A stretch of DNA of 10,727 nucleotides. Origin: JACPFJ01 sp041738275 (GTDB lineage Bacteria; Desulfobacterota; Desulfuromonadia; Geobacterales; Pseudopelobacteraceae). Of this stretch, positions 1-5,715 are shown in pieces. The position numbers were made by a program, and so were the translations under genes. Numbering within the stretch: the stretch's first letter is position 1; each line of letters opens with the position of its first letter. A model generated the notes under the pieces. It was given only the letters and a program-made list of their open reading frames with translations, ran no database searches and was not told the DNA's origin. Location: assembly GCA_041738275.1 (NCBI GenBank), contig JBGSQD010000069.1, positions 1 through 10,727 on the forward strand, read 5' to 3'.

Positions 1-968
1 TGACAGGCATGGCGGACGGCTTCGCCACTGCCGCGCTCTGGCGGGCCGTTACCGGACTCGGCAGCGGTGCAGCCAATGTGGCGGTCATGGGAATGTGGGC
101 CGGCTGGTTTCCTGCCCATCGTCGGGGGATGGCCTCCGGCGTTGCCGTTACCGGCTCGTCCCTGGCCCTGATCCTCGTGGGTCCCCTGGCGCCTGCCATC
201 ATCAACCAAGCGGGTACCGACGGCTGGCGACAGTGCTGGTACCTCTTCGGGACACTCTCCCTGGCGATCGCCCTCCTCTGCTGGCTACTGATCAGAAACC
301 GCCCGGAAACTGCCCGCTCCCTCGACCTGGGCACACCCTATGGGATGGCAGACTCGCCCGTTCAATCCAACAAGCCCGAAGGATGGGGGCACGTCTATCG
401 CTCCTGGCCCGTCTGGCACTTGGGTCTGGTCTACGTTGCCTTCGGCTTCTCCTACATCATCTTCATGACCTTCTTTGTCAAGCACCTCATGGCTGCCGGC
501 GGCTACACCCGTACCGCCGCTGGCGGCCTCTTCATGACCATGGGCTGGATCAGCCTTGTCTGCGGACTTCTCTGGGGTAGCGTTTCCGACCGCATCGGCC
601 GCAAGTGGGCTCTGATGATCGTTTACCTGATCCATTCCACTGCTTTTGCCCTCTTCAGCCTCTCCCACTCCCCAACCGGCTTTACCGCAGCCGCTCTCCT
701 CTTCGGCATCAGCGCCTGGAGTATACCAGCCATCATGGCCGCCGCCTGCGGCGACGTCCTGGGTCACCGGATGGCTCCTGCGGCCTTGGGCTTCATCACC
801 CTCTTCTTCGGCACTGGCCAGGCCATTGCCCCCAGCGTGGCCGGTGCCATGGCCGATGCCGCCGGCTCTTTCACTCCGGCGTTACTACTGGCTGCCGCAG
901 TTGCGCTACTTGGGGCATTAGGTGCGGCCACCCTACACCCTGCGCCGGGTCAGAAGACACCTCCGTGA
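1..968 (+). CDS. MFS transporter, 5'-truncated by the window edge
   Basis: Major facilitator superfamily permease of the inner membrane; the substrate cannot be told. The frame is open to the first base of the window (codons start at base 3), so the ATG at 9 is probably internal and roughly the first 70 residues (about two helices) of a normal ~400-residue MFS protein lie upstream. About ten hydrophobic segments follow. Two family signatures are visible: an arginine-rich loop after the fourth helix region (WFPAHRRGMASG) and the loop 8-9 motif GSVSDRIGRKWAL, a clear form of the MFS motif G-x-x-x-D-R-x-G-R-[RK]. A longer hydrophilic loop (around RNRPETARSLDLG) separates the two six-helix halves. 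It ends at TGA 966-968. The base composition is more GC-rich than the transposase and toxin-antitoxin region that follows. Family assignment is firm; naming a substrate would be guesswork. Confidence 0.85.
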   Translation, partial: TGMADGFATAALWRAVTGLGSGAANVAVMGMWAGWFPAHRRGMASGVAVTGSSLALILVGPLAPAIINQAGTDGWRQCWYLFGTLSLAIALLCWLLIRNRPETARSLDLGTPYGMADSPVQSNKPEGWGHVYRSWPVWHLGLVYVAFGFSYIIFMTFFVKHLMAAGGYTRTAAGGLFMTMGWISLVCGLLWGSVSDRIGRKWALMIVYLIHSTAFALFSLSHSPTGFTAAALLFGISAWSIPAIMAAACGDVLGHRMAPAALGFITLFFGTGQAIAPSVAGAMADAAGSFTPALLLAAAVALLGALGAATLHPAPGQKTPP

Positions 969-1229
969 GATACGGTGGCCAACTTAGACCAGCATCTGGA
1001 GGAGCCCTGCGGCAACTGCGACCTTTGCTGAAGATACCCTAGTGGGACATTCTATAGTCCACCTGTCAAGTGAAAATGTTGCTCTTTTTAAATCATATAG
1101 TTAGCCATTCTAATGGGTTGCGGGCGCAGTTATTCCTTGCTTTGGAAAGGCAACACAAGGGTCAACTCTCCATTTTCCATTTTAATCAATTTCTTACGAG
1201 AAGAGAGATGTCCCAACTTGGGGGAGGCT
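969..1229. other. Gene-poor spacer between MFS gene and transposase element
   Basis: No convincing gene or RNA is seen. Visible structure is minor. There is a weak hairpin, GTGGGAC (1042-1048) with GTCCAC (1057-1062), which needs one bulged G and has no T-run after it, so it is a poor terminator. A CCCAA-C-TTGGG palindrome lies at 1212-1222. GTCCC at 1210-1214 is complementary to GGGAC at 1233-1237 in the element's left end. The stretch after about 1070 is clearly more AT-rich than the MFS gene, which suggests the boundary of inserted DNA. Confidence 0.5.
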
Positions 1230-1256
1230 AAGGGGACGTTGTTGATTAGTTGACTA
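1230..1256 (+). repeat. Left terminal inverted repeat of the transposase element
   Basis: Twenty-seven bases beginning AAGGGGAC. They match the reverse complement of 2252-2278 except at repeat positions 9, 22 and 23. Inside it the octamers GTTGATTA and GTTGACTA stand in tandem, and TTAGT-TG-ACTAA (1247-1258, running two bases past the repeat) can form a small hairpin of the kind Y1 transposases recognise. It also contains the -35 box of the transposase promoter. Confidence 0.75.
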
Positions 1257-1278
1257 ACTTGATTTCTTTTGCTATCTT
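1250..1278 (+). promoter_or_regulatory. Sigma-70-type promoter of the transposase gene
   Basis: TTGACT at 1250-1255 and TATCTT at 1273-1278 are separated by exactly 17 bp. Transcription would start about 7 bases after the -10 box, around 1285, which is the A of the transposase ATG. No Shine-Dalgarno sequence is visible before that ATG, so a leaderless mRNA is predicted. The box matches and spacing are seen; the start site is inferred. Confidence 0.5.
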
Positions 1279-1284
1279 TCGCTC

Positions 1285-2262
1285 ATGCCACGTACAGCAC
1301 GCATAGACATTCCCGGTTTGTTGCAGCACGTTATCGTTCGCGGAATCGAGCGGCGGGATATTTTTATCGACAATAATGACCGCCGCTTATTCCTTGAACG
1401 CCTCTCCAAACTTCTTGTCGAAACCGGCACCGAATGTCTCGCCTGGGCGCTCATGTCCAACCATTTTCATCTGCTCCTTTGCCCGCGGGTGACAAACCTT
1501 TCCGTCTTCATGCGCCGCCTGCTTACCGGCTACGCTATTGTCTTCAACCTCCAGCACAAGCGTTCCGGACATCTTTTTCAGAATCGCTACAAATCCATAG
1601 CTTGTCAGGAAGACGCCTATCTACTTGAGCTGGTCCGCTATATCCATCTCAATCCATTGCGGGTGGGTTTGGCAAAAACGATAGACGAACTGGACAGCTA
1701 TCCATGGAGTGGCCATGCTGTGCTGATGGGAAAGCAGGAATTATCCGGGCAAAGAATCGATGATGTCTTGATGCTGTTTGGCCAGAAGAAGAAAAGTGCC
1801 CGACAGGCATACCGGGAATTCGTCATCGCCGGTATCAAACAAGGTCAACGGAATGATCTTGTCGGCGGCGGACTGCGCCGGTCCCAGGGCGTCCGGCGCT
1901 CAGGAGAATACGAAGCCTATGACGAAAGGATTCTCGGCAGCGGCGAATTTGTAGAGAGTTTGTGGCGGGAGACGGAGTCCAGCGAAATCATTGTCCCAAG
2001 AATTTCTCTTGACGAGATAATGCGAAAATCCGCAGAGATGCTAGGGTGCAAGGTGGAATTGCTGCGGCAGAGAAATAGAATTAAAGAGCTTGCCGATATG
2101 AGGGCAGTCATCTGTTACCTAGCCGTAAGGGAGTGCAATTTTAGCGGAGTTGCAGTTGCCAGGGAGCTTAACATGACACGTTCAGGTGTGAGTGTGGCGG
2201 TAAAGCGTGGAGTGGAGATTGTCAACGGGAATCCGGCTATCTGGGGCAAGCTAGTTGACTAA
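1285..2262 (+). CDS. REP-associated tyrosine transposase with DnaA-like C-terminal domain
   Basis: Single-strand DNA transposase of the Y1 HUH class (IS200-like fold, TnpA_REP/RAYT branch), 325 aa. The N-terminal domain (about residues 5-150) carries the metal-binding HFH triad at 60-62 (in MSNHFHLLL) and the probable nucleophile Tyr119 in RYIHLNPLRVGL. The family motif HLFQNRYKS is at 96-104. The C-terminal part (about 242-315) resembles the DNA-binding domain IV of DnaA, with a helix-turn-helix-like stretch around VARELNMTRSGVSVAVKRG; this tail is common in larger RAYTs and probably binds the element ends or REP hairpins. The ATG at 1285 is the first start in the element, lacks an SD sequence and coincides with the predicted transcription start. 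The TAA (2260-2262) lies within the right inverted repeat. All expected catalytic residues are present, so it may be active. Confidence 0.9.
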   Translation: MPRTARIDIPGLLQHVIVRGIERRDIFIDNNDRRLFLERLSKLLVETGTECLAWALMSNHFHLLLCPRVTNLSVFMRRLLTGYAIVFNLQHKRSGHLFQNRYKSIACQEDAYLLELVRYIHLNPLRVGLAKTIDELDSYPWSGHAVLMGKQELSGQRIDDVLMLFGQKKKSARQAYREFVIAGIKQGQRNDLVGGGLRRSQGVRRSGEYEAYDERILGSGEFVESLWRETESSEIIVPRISLDEIMRKSAEMLGCKVELLRQRNRIKELADMRAVICYLAVRECNFSGVAVARELNMTRSGVSVAVKRGVEIVNGNPAIWGKLVD

Positions 2263-2278
2263 TCAACAATGTCCCCTT
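2252..2278 (-). repeat. Right terminal inverted repeat of the transposase element
   Basis: Reverse complement of this stretch begins AAGGGGAC and matches the left repeat at 24 of 27 positions. The transposase stop codon (2260-2262) is inside it. TAGT-TG-ACTA at 2252-2261 gives a small hairpin like the one at the left end. Confidence 0.75.
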
Positions 2279-2458
2279 CAAGGTTCCAATAAGGCTGGAG
2301 TGGCTTTACTCTTTGGATTCATAGGAATCGTTGTAATTGGTCTTGCCTTTGAGATTCAGAACAAACTGGTGCTATTCGTAATTGCATTGATTTTAGTGTT
2401 CATTGGATATTTCGGTATTGCCAATCGGCACTTCAAAAATGACAGGAAACGATCATGA
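2255..2458 (+). CDS. Small two-helix membrane protein, probably a 5'-truncated remnant
   Basis: Unrecognised reading frame of up to 67 residues ending at 2458. The only start near its beginning is a TTG (2255) inside the transposase element's right repeat and overlapping that gene's stop. It has no SD sequence and is preceded in frame by TAG, so the first eight or so residues are element-derived. The rest (about residues 14-56) is two hydrophobic helices, VALLFGFIGIVVIGLAF and LVLFVIALILVFIGYFGI, followed by a basic tail (HFKNDRKRS). That is plausible protein sequence rather than random translation. The simplest reading is the 3' end of a membrane-protein gene whose beginning was removed when the element arrived. 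A short independent gene starting at the GTG of the first helix is possible. It converges with yoeB (11-bp gap). Confidence 0.35.
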   Translation: MTNQQCPLQGSNKAGVALLFGFIGIVVIGLAFEIQNKLVLFVIALILVFIGYFGIANRHFKNDRKRS

Positions 2459-2469
2459 TTTTATAAATT

Positions 2470-2724
2470 CTAATAATGATCACGACACTGTGCAATCAAG
2501 AGAGTATCACCTTCAACTGCATATACCAAGCGGTGGCAGCTATCAATCCTTCGAGACCAGAAACCGGCAAGCTGGTGCTTGAGCGGTTCGGGTTTACCGA
2601 TACCGGCAAACGGTTCACGCTGAATATCCCGAATAAGAATATTTATGCGCTTGAGCATTGCCTTGTCGGTCGTCTGCCAGTAGAGGTAGTCTTCCCATGC
2701 TGCAGTTGAGAACTTGATCATCAT
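2470..2724 (-). CDS. yoeB: YoeB-family mRNA interferase toxin
   Basis: Toxin of the RelE/ParE superfamily, Txe/YoeB family. It cleaves mRNA in the ribosomal A site when its antitoxin is degraded. The protein is 84 aa, the exact usual length. The residues known as catalytic in E. coli YoeB are all in place at the same numbers: Glu46, Arg65, His83 and Tyr84, with the HY pair as the last two residues. Typical segments are WEDYLYWQ near the start and FWSRRID...HRLVY in the core. Its ATG overlaps the antitoxin's TGA (ATGA, 2721-2724), so it is translationally coupled to yefM; the next codon is also ATG. The toxin appears intact and therefore probably needs a functional antitoxin. No clear terminator follows. 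Confidence 0.95.
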   Translation of the reverse strand: MMIKFSTAAWEDYLYWQTTDKAMLKRINILIRDIQREPFAGIGKPEPLKHQLAGFWSRRIDSCHRLVYAVEGDTLLIAQCRDHY

Positions 2725-2972
2725 TCCATCATCTCTCTAACTTGACCGCCTCCCGCACGTAGCTCCTCGACCGAATCAAGCAGCCGCTTGGCCCCTTGCG
2801 GATTTCGAAGCAAGTATGCGGTTTCTTCAAAGGCTTGGTAATCGTCAAGAGAAAGAATGACAACCGGCTTGCCACGCTGGCTGGTTACTACCACAGGATT
2901 ATGGTCATCATTGACTGATCGCATAACATCTGCCAAGTGCTGTCGTGTGTAAGTATAAGTTAGTGCATTCAT
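2721..2972 (-). CDS. yefM: YefM-family (Phd/YefM) antitoxin
   Basis: Antitoxin that binds YoeB with its C-terminal segment and represses its own operon through its N-terminal DNA-binding fold. The 83-aa product from the ATG at 2972 has the family's usual length and landmarks: TYTRQHLADVM at the start, PVVVTSQRGKPVVILSLDDYQAFEETAYLLRNP in the middle and a charged toxin-binding tail ending REMME. An ATG three codons upstream (2981) is unlikely, because the AGGAG ribosome binding site (2982-2986) touches it but lies 9 bases from the ATG at 2972. It is the first gene of a two-gene operon with yoeB and sits downstream of a paired TGTACA-type operator. The locus is a compact module among remnants of mobile elements, consistent with horizontal acquisition. 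Confidence 0.95.
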   Translation of the reverse strand: MNALTYTYTRQHLADVMRSVNDDHNPVVVTSQRGKPVVILSLDDYQAFEETAYLLRNPQGAKRLLDSVEELRAGGGQVREMME

Positions 2973-2981
2973 AGCTATCAT

Positions 2982-2986
2982 CTCCT
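2982..2986 (-). promoter_or_regulatory. Ribosome binding site of yefM
   Basis: AGGAG on the - strand, 9 bases before the ATG at 2972 and directly touching the ATG at 2981. It decides for the shorter, 83-residue YefM. Confidence 0.7.
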
Positions 2987-2998
2987 ACGTGAATTAAG

Positions 2999-3018
2999 TA
3001 TGTACATAACTTAGTACA
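2999..3018 (-). promoter_or_regulatory. Probable YefM-YoeB operator
   Basis: A 10-bp perfect palindrome TATGTACATA (2999-3008) with the core TGTACA is followed by a half-matching AGTACA (3013-3018). The two cores are 12 bp apart centre to centre. In E. coli, YefM and the YefM-YoeB complex bind a long and a short palindrome with TGTACA cores at that same 12-bp spacing. Promoter boxes are ambiguous: TTGATT with TAAGTT (17 bp apart) or TTGAAC with TATGTA (15 bp apart). Either would overlap the operator, as expected for autoregulation. Confidence 0.65.
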
Positions 3019-3054
3019 ATGAAGTTCAAAAATCAAGAGTTGAAAATGAAATAG

Positions 3055-3148
3055 GTTTTCCTGAGTGCGAGTAAGAGATATTTCGATTTCCAACCGGAAG
3101 AAGCAGCTGAGATTATCGTATTAGGGGCATTAGCAAGAGAGGCATATA
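3055..3148 (+). other. Open stretch of unknown origin before the RT remnant
   Basis: After a TAG around 3052 one + frame stays open and reads protein-like sequence (SKRYFDFQPEEAAEIIV, then LGALAREAY) but has no start codon in frame. I do not recognise it. The frame continues past 3148, yet the sequence from 3149 on makes sense only in a different frame as reverse transcriptase. This suggests two unrelated fragments joined near 3145. Confidence 0.2.
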
Positions 3149-3190
3149 CGCTACGCCGACGACTTTGTCATCACCGGAAATCCAGGATAA
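3149..3190 (+). pseudogene. Fragment of a group II intron-type reverse transcriptase
   Basis: Thirteen codons read RYADDFVITGNPG and then stop (TAA 3188-3190). Y-A-D-D-F is the catalytic box of bacterial retroelement reverse transcriptases, and the extended form RYADDFVITG is typical of group II intron-encoded proteins (LtrA type). Neither the upstream RT blocks nor the maturase and endonuclease parts are present. A TAG closes the frame at 3131-3133. It is therefore a scar left by a lost retroelement, fused on its right to the hairpin that terminates kdsA. Confidence 0.55.
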
Positions 3191-3232
3191 ATAAAGAGGG
3201 GACCGTGCCAAATGCACCGTCCCCTCTTTATT
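3190..3232 (-). terminator. Strong hairpin after kdsA, possibly bidirectional terminator
   Basis: Perfect 14-bp inverted repeat: AATAAAGAGGGGAC at 3190-3203 pairs with 3219-3232. After one C-C mismatch, GTGC (3205-3208) pairs with GCAC (3214-3217) around a five-base loop. The A/T-rich outer part supplies a T-run on either strand, so it can terminate the kdsB-pyrG-kdsA transcript (kdsA stops at 3260) and anything arriving from the left. The core AGGGGAC also begins both ends of the transposase element at 1230-2278, so this may be a REP-like sequence that doubles as terminator. Confidence 0.75.
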
Positions 3233-3259
3233 GTATATATCAGTGATTTTAAGTCGTTA

Positions 3260-4078
3260 TCACTTCACAACAGCATCCAGCGCCTTGAGGGTCTTGAGCA
3301 GAGTTGCCAGTTCGTTGTGCGGGATCGAGTTGGGACCGTCACAGAGGGCCTTGTCCGGGTCTTCATGAACCTCCATAAAGATGCCGTCAATGCCGGTCGC
3401 AACGGCTGCCCGGGAAAGATACTCCACAAACTCCCGCTGTCCGCCGGAGCTTTCTCCCTGGCCGCCCGGAAGCTGTACACTGTGGGTGGCATCGAATACA
3501 ACCGGATAACCGCTGGCACGCATGACCGGAAAGCTGCGCATGTCCACTACGAGATTGTTGTAGCCGAAAGATACCCCGCGTTCGGTCAGGATGATATTCT
3601 CATTGCCGGAGGCAGCAAGTTTTCCGGCAACATTCTTCATATCCCAGGGAGCCAGGAACTGCCCCTTCTTGACGTTGATCACCCGCCCGCTCCTGGCAGC
3701 AGCTATCAACAGGTCGGTCTGGCGGCAAAGGAAGGCAGGAATCTGAAGCACGTCCAGCACCTCCGCCGCAGGTGTTATCTGCTCTATGGAATGGATATCC
3801 GAGATCACCGGCAACCCGAGCGACGACTTTACCTTTGCCAGAATCCTGAGACCTTCTTTCATGCCTGGTCCGCGGAAGGAACCGATGGAGGTACGGTTGG
3901 CCTTATCGTAGGACGCCTTGAAGATCAGTGGCATGGAAAGACCGTTACAGATTGCCATCAACCGTTCGGCGGCCCGCAAGGTAGCCTCCTCCGATTCAAT
4001 GACGCATGGTCCGGCAATCAGTACCAGCGGGCGATTGCCCCCGATCTTGATACTTCCGATGGTAACTTCCCTGGTCAT
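3260..4078 (-). CDS. kdsA: 3-deoxy-8-phosphooctulonate synthase, metal-dependent type
   Basis: Cytosolic enzyme that condenses phosphoenolpyruvate with arabinose 5-phosphate to Kdo-8-phosphate, the first committed step to Kdo of the LPS inner core. The 272-aa TIM-barrel protein shows AGPCVIES (22-29), FKASYDKANRTS (53-64), LCRQTDLL (117-124), VKKGQF (136-141), DATHSVQLPGG (196-206) and the C-terminal CDGPN (246-250). Cys25, His199, Glu236 and Asp247 match, all with the same offset of 14, the metal ligands described for Aquifex aeolicus KdsA (Cys11, His185, Glu222, Asp233). It therefore belongs to the metal-dependent class rather than the E. coli class, which has Asn in place of the Cys. The ATG overlaps the pyrG stop by 4 bp (ATGA, 4075-4078), so the two are translationally coupled. 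A strong terminator follows 28 bp after the stop. Confidence 0.97.
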   Translation of the reverse strand: MTREVTIGSIKIGGNRPLVLIAGPCVIESEEATLRAAERLMAICNGLSMPLIFKASYDKANRTSIGSFRGPGMKEGLRILAKVKSSLGLPVISDIHSIEQITPAAEVLDVLQIPAFLCRQTDLLIAAARSGRVINVKKGQFLAPWDMKNVAGKLAASGNENIILTERGVSFGYNNLVVDMRSFPVMRASGYPVVFDATHSVQLPGGQGESSGGQREFVEYLSRAAVATGIDGIFMEVHEDPDKALCDGPNSIPHNELATLLKTLKALDAVVK

Positions 4079-5688
4079 GCCATTTTACCTTTCCTGTTGG
4101 CCAATGATGCCGCTACGAAAGCCCGGAACAGCGGATGGGGAATCAACGGCTTGGACTTGAATTCCGGATGAAACTGGCAGGCAAGGAACCAGGGGTGATC
4201 GGGAATTTCAACAACCTCGATCAAATCCTTTTCCTTGTAGACACCCGACAGGACCATGCCTTTCTGGGTAAGTACTTCCCGGTATTTGTTATTGAATTCG
4301 TAACGATGACGATGACGTTCTGAGATGTCCGTGTTGTTATACGACGAATGGGCCAGCGTCCCCTTGGTCAGGGTGCAGGGATAGGCGCCCAGACGCATGG
4401 TACCCCCCTTCTTGCTGACCGTTTTCTGTTCCTCCATCAGGTGGATGACAGGGTCGCCACAATCAGGTTTGAATTCACTGGAGCAGGCACCCGGCAGGCC
4501 GCATACGTTGCGGGCATATTCAACAACAGCCATCTGCATTCCAAGACAGATCCCGAAGAAGGGGATCTTGTTTTTGCGGGCGTACTCAATGGCAAGGATC
4601 TTACCCTCAGTGCCCCGCTCACCGAATCCTCCCGGAACCAGGACACCGTCAACTCCATCCAGATGGCCTTCGACACCTTCGTTTTCGATAATTTCCGAAT
4701 CAAGATACTTGAGATAGACCCGGCAATCATTGGCAATACCCCCGTGAGTCAAGGCCTCAGACAGGGATTTGTAGGACTCGGTCAGATTGACATACTTGCC
4801 GACAATGGCAATATGCACCTCCCCATGGCTGGGATGGCACAGTCTTTCCACCACTTCCTGCCAATGGGTCAGATCAGGGGCCTTGGTCCAGATGTTAAGC
4901 TTTTCCACCACCTGCTCGTCCAAACGCTCTTTATTCAGCGCCATGGGCACCGCATAGATATGTTCGGAGTCGACAACCTGGATGACATCCTTTTCCCCCA
5001 CATTGCAAAACAGGCTGATTTTCTTTTTCATGTCCAGGGGCAGTTCACGGTCACAGCGGCACAGCAGGATATCAGGCTGGATGCCGATCTTGCGTAACTC
5101 CATGACGGAGTGCTGGGTCGGCTTGGTCTTGAGCTCTCCGGCAGTTCGGATGTACGGCACCAGGGTAACATGGATATAGAGGGCGTTTTCATGTCCCCGA
5201 TCAAAGCGGATCTGGCGGATAGCCTCCAGAAAAGGGAGCGATTCGATGTCGCCCACCGTGCCGCCGACCTCAATGATCGCAACATCGGCACCCTTGGCAT
5301 TGGCCATGATTTTGGCTTTAATCTCGTCGGTGATGTGGGGGATGACCTGTACCGTTCCCCCCAGATAGTCCCCGCGCCTTTCCTTCTCTATGACGGAAAA
5401 ATAGACCTGCCCGGTGGTGAAATTGCTCTTTTTGGAAAGTGTCGCGCAGGTATAGCGCTCGTAATGGCCAAGATCCAGGTCGGTTTCAGCACCATCATCC
5501 GTCACGAAAACCTCACCGTGCTGAAATGGTGACATCGTACCGGGATTAACGTTGATATAGGGGTCCAGCTTCTGCATGGTTACCCGCAGTCCCCGTGCCT
5601 CCAGCAGTGCCCCCAGGGAAGCGGCCGCAAGACCTTTGCCAATTGAGGAGACAACCCCACCGGTAATGAAGATGAATTTGGTTTTCAT
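4075..5688 (-). CDS. pyrG: CTP synthase (glutamine-hydrolysing)
   Basis: Converts UTP to CTP using ATP and ammonia released from glutamine; a cytosolic, filament-forming tetramer in other bacteria. The 537-aa length is normal. The N-terminal synthetase domain (about 1-267) has the phosphate-binding GGVVSSIGKG (10-19), LDPYINVNPGTMSPFQHGEVFV (41-62) and EVGGTVGDIES (140-150). The class I glutamine amidotransferase domain (about 290-535) has the nucleophile Cys381 in FFGICLGMQ, the oxyanion-side GGFGERG (353-359) and the His507/Glu509 pair in QFHPEF. All catalytic residues are present. The start is supported by AGGAGC nine bases upstream. It lies 27 bp after kdsB and overlaps kdsA by 4 bp. Its product CTP is the co-substrate of KdsB, which gives the cluster a metabolic logic. 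Confidence 0.98.
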   Translation of the reverse strand: MKTKFIFITGGVVSSIGKGLAAASLGALLEARGLRVTMQKLDPYINVNPGTMSPFQHGEVFVTDDGAETDLDLGHYERYTCATLSKKSNFTTGQVYFSVIEKERRGDYLGGTVQVIPHITDEIKAKIMANAKGADVAIIEVGGTVGDIESLPFLEAIRQIRFDRGHENALYIHVTLVPYIRTAGELKTKPTQHSVMELRKIGIQPDILLCRCDRELPLDMKKKISLFCNVGEKDVIQVVDSEHIYAVPMALNKERLDEQVVEKLNIWTKAPDLTHWQEVVERLCHPSHGEVHIAIVGKYVNLTESYKSLSEALTHGGIANDCRVYLKYLDSEIIENEGVEGHLDGVDGVLVPGGFGERGTEGKILAIEYARKNKIPFFGICLGMQMAVVEYARNVCGLPGACSSEFKPDCGDPVIHLMEEQKTVSKKGGTMRLGAYPCTLTKGTLAHSSYNNTDISERHRHRYEFNNKYREVLTQKGMVLSGVYKEKDLIEVVEIPDHPWFLACQFHPEFKSKPLIPHPLFRAFVAASLANRKGKMA

Positions 5689-5715
5689 GCTGACTGCTCC
5701 TATATGGTAAAAAAT

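Larger units (their letters stand above)
1230..2278 (+). mobile_element. REP-associated tyrosine transposase element with inverted ends
   Basis: A 1049-bp unit consisting of one Y1/HUH transposase gene bounded by 27-nt inverted repeats (1230-1256 and the complement of 2252-2278; 24 of 27 positions identical, by hand). Both ends read AAGGGGAC-R-TTGTTGATTAGT inward. The gene uses almost the whole unit: the promoter -35 box lies in the left repeat and the stop codon in the right one. No target-site duplication is apparent, as expected for Y1/HUH transposition. Known RAYTs are usually single-copy and act on REP hairpins elsewhere. Whether this unit moves as a whole cannot be decided without other copies. 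Confidence 0.65.

Noticed and set aside
1042..1062. Weak hairpin downstream of the MFS gene as its terminator
   Set aside because: The stem needs a bulge and no T-run follows on the + strand.
1061..1085. TGTCAAGTGAAAATGTTGC looks faintly like a terminal repeat of an IS21-type element
   Set aside because: Only a recollected resemblance; no istA/istB gene and no matching second end is present in the window.
3212..5532. Long + strand open frames opposite kdsA and pyrG (up to about 319 codons)
   Set aside because: They are antisense shadows of strongly conserved enzyme genes and show no recognisable protein features.
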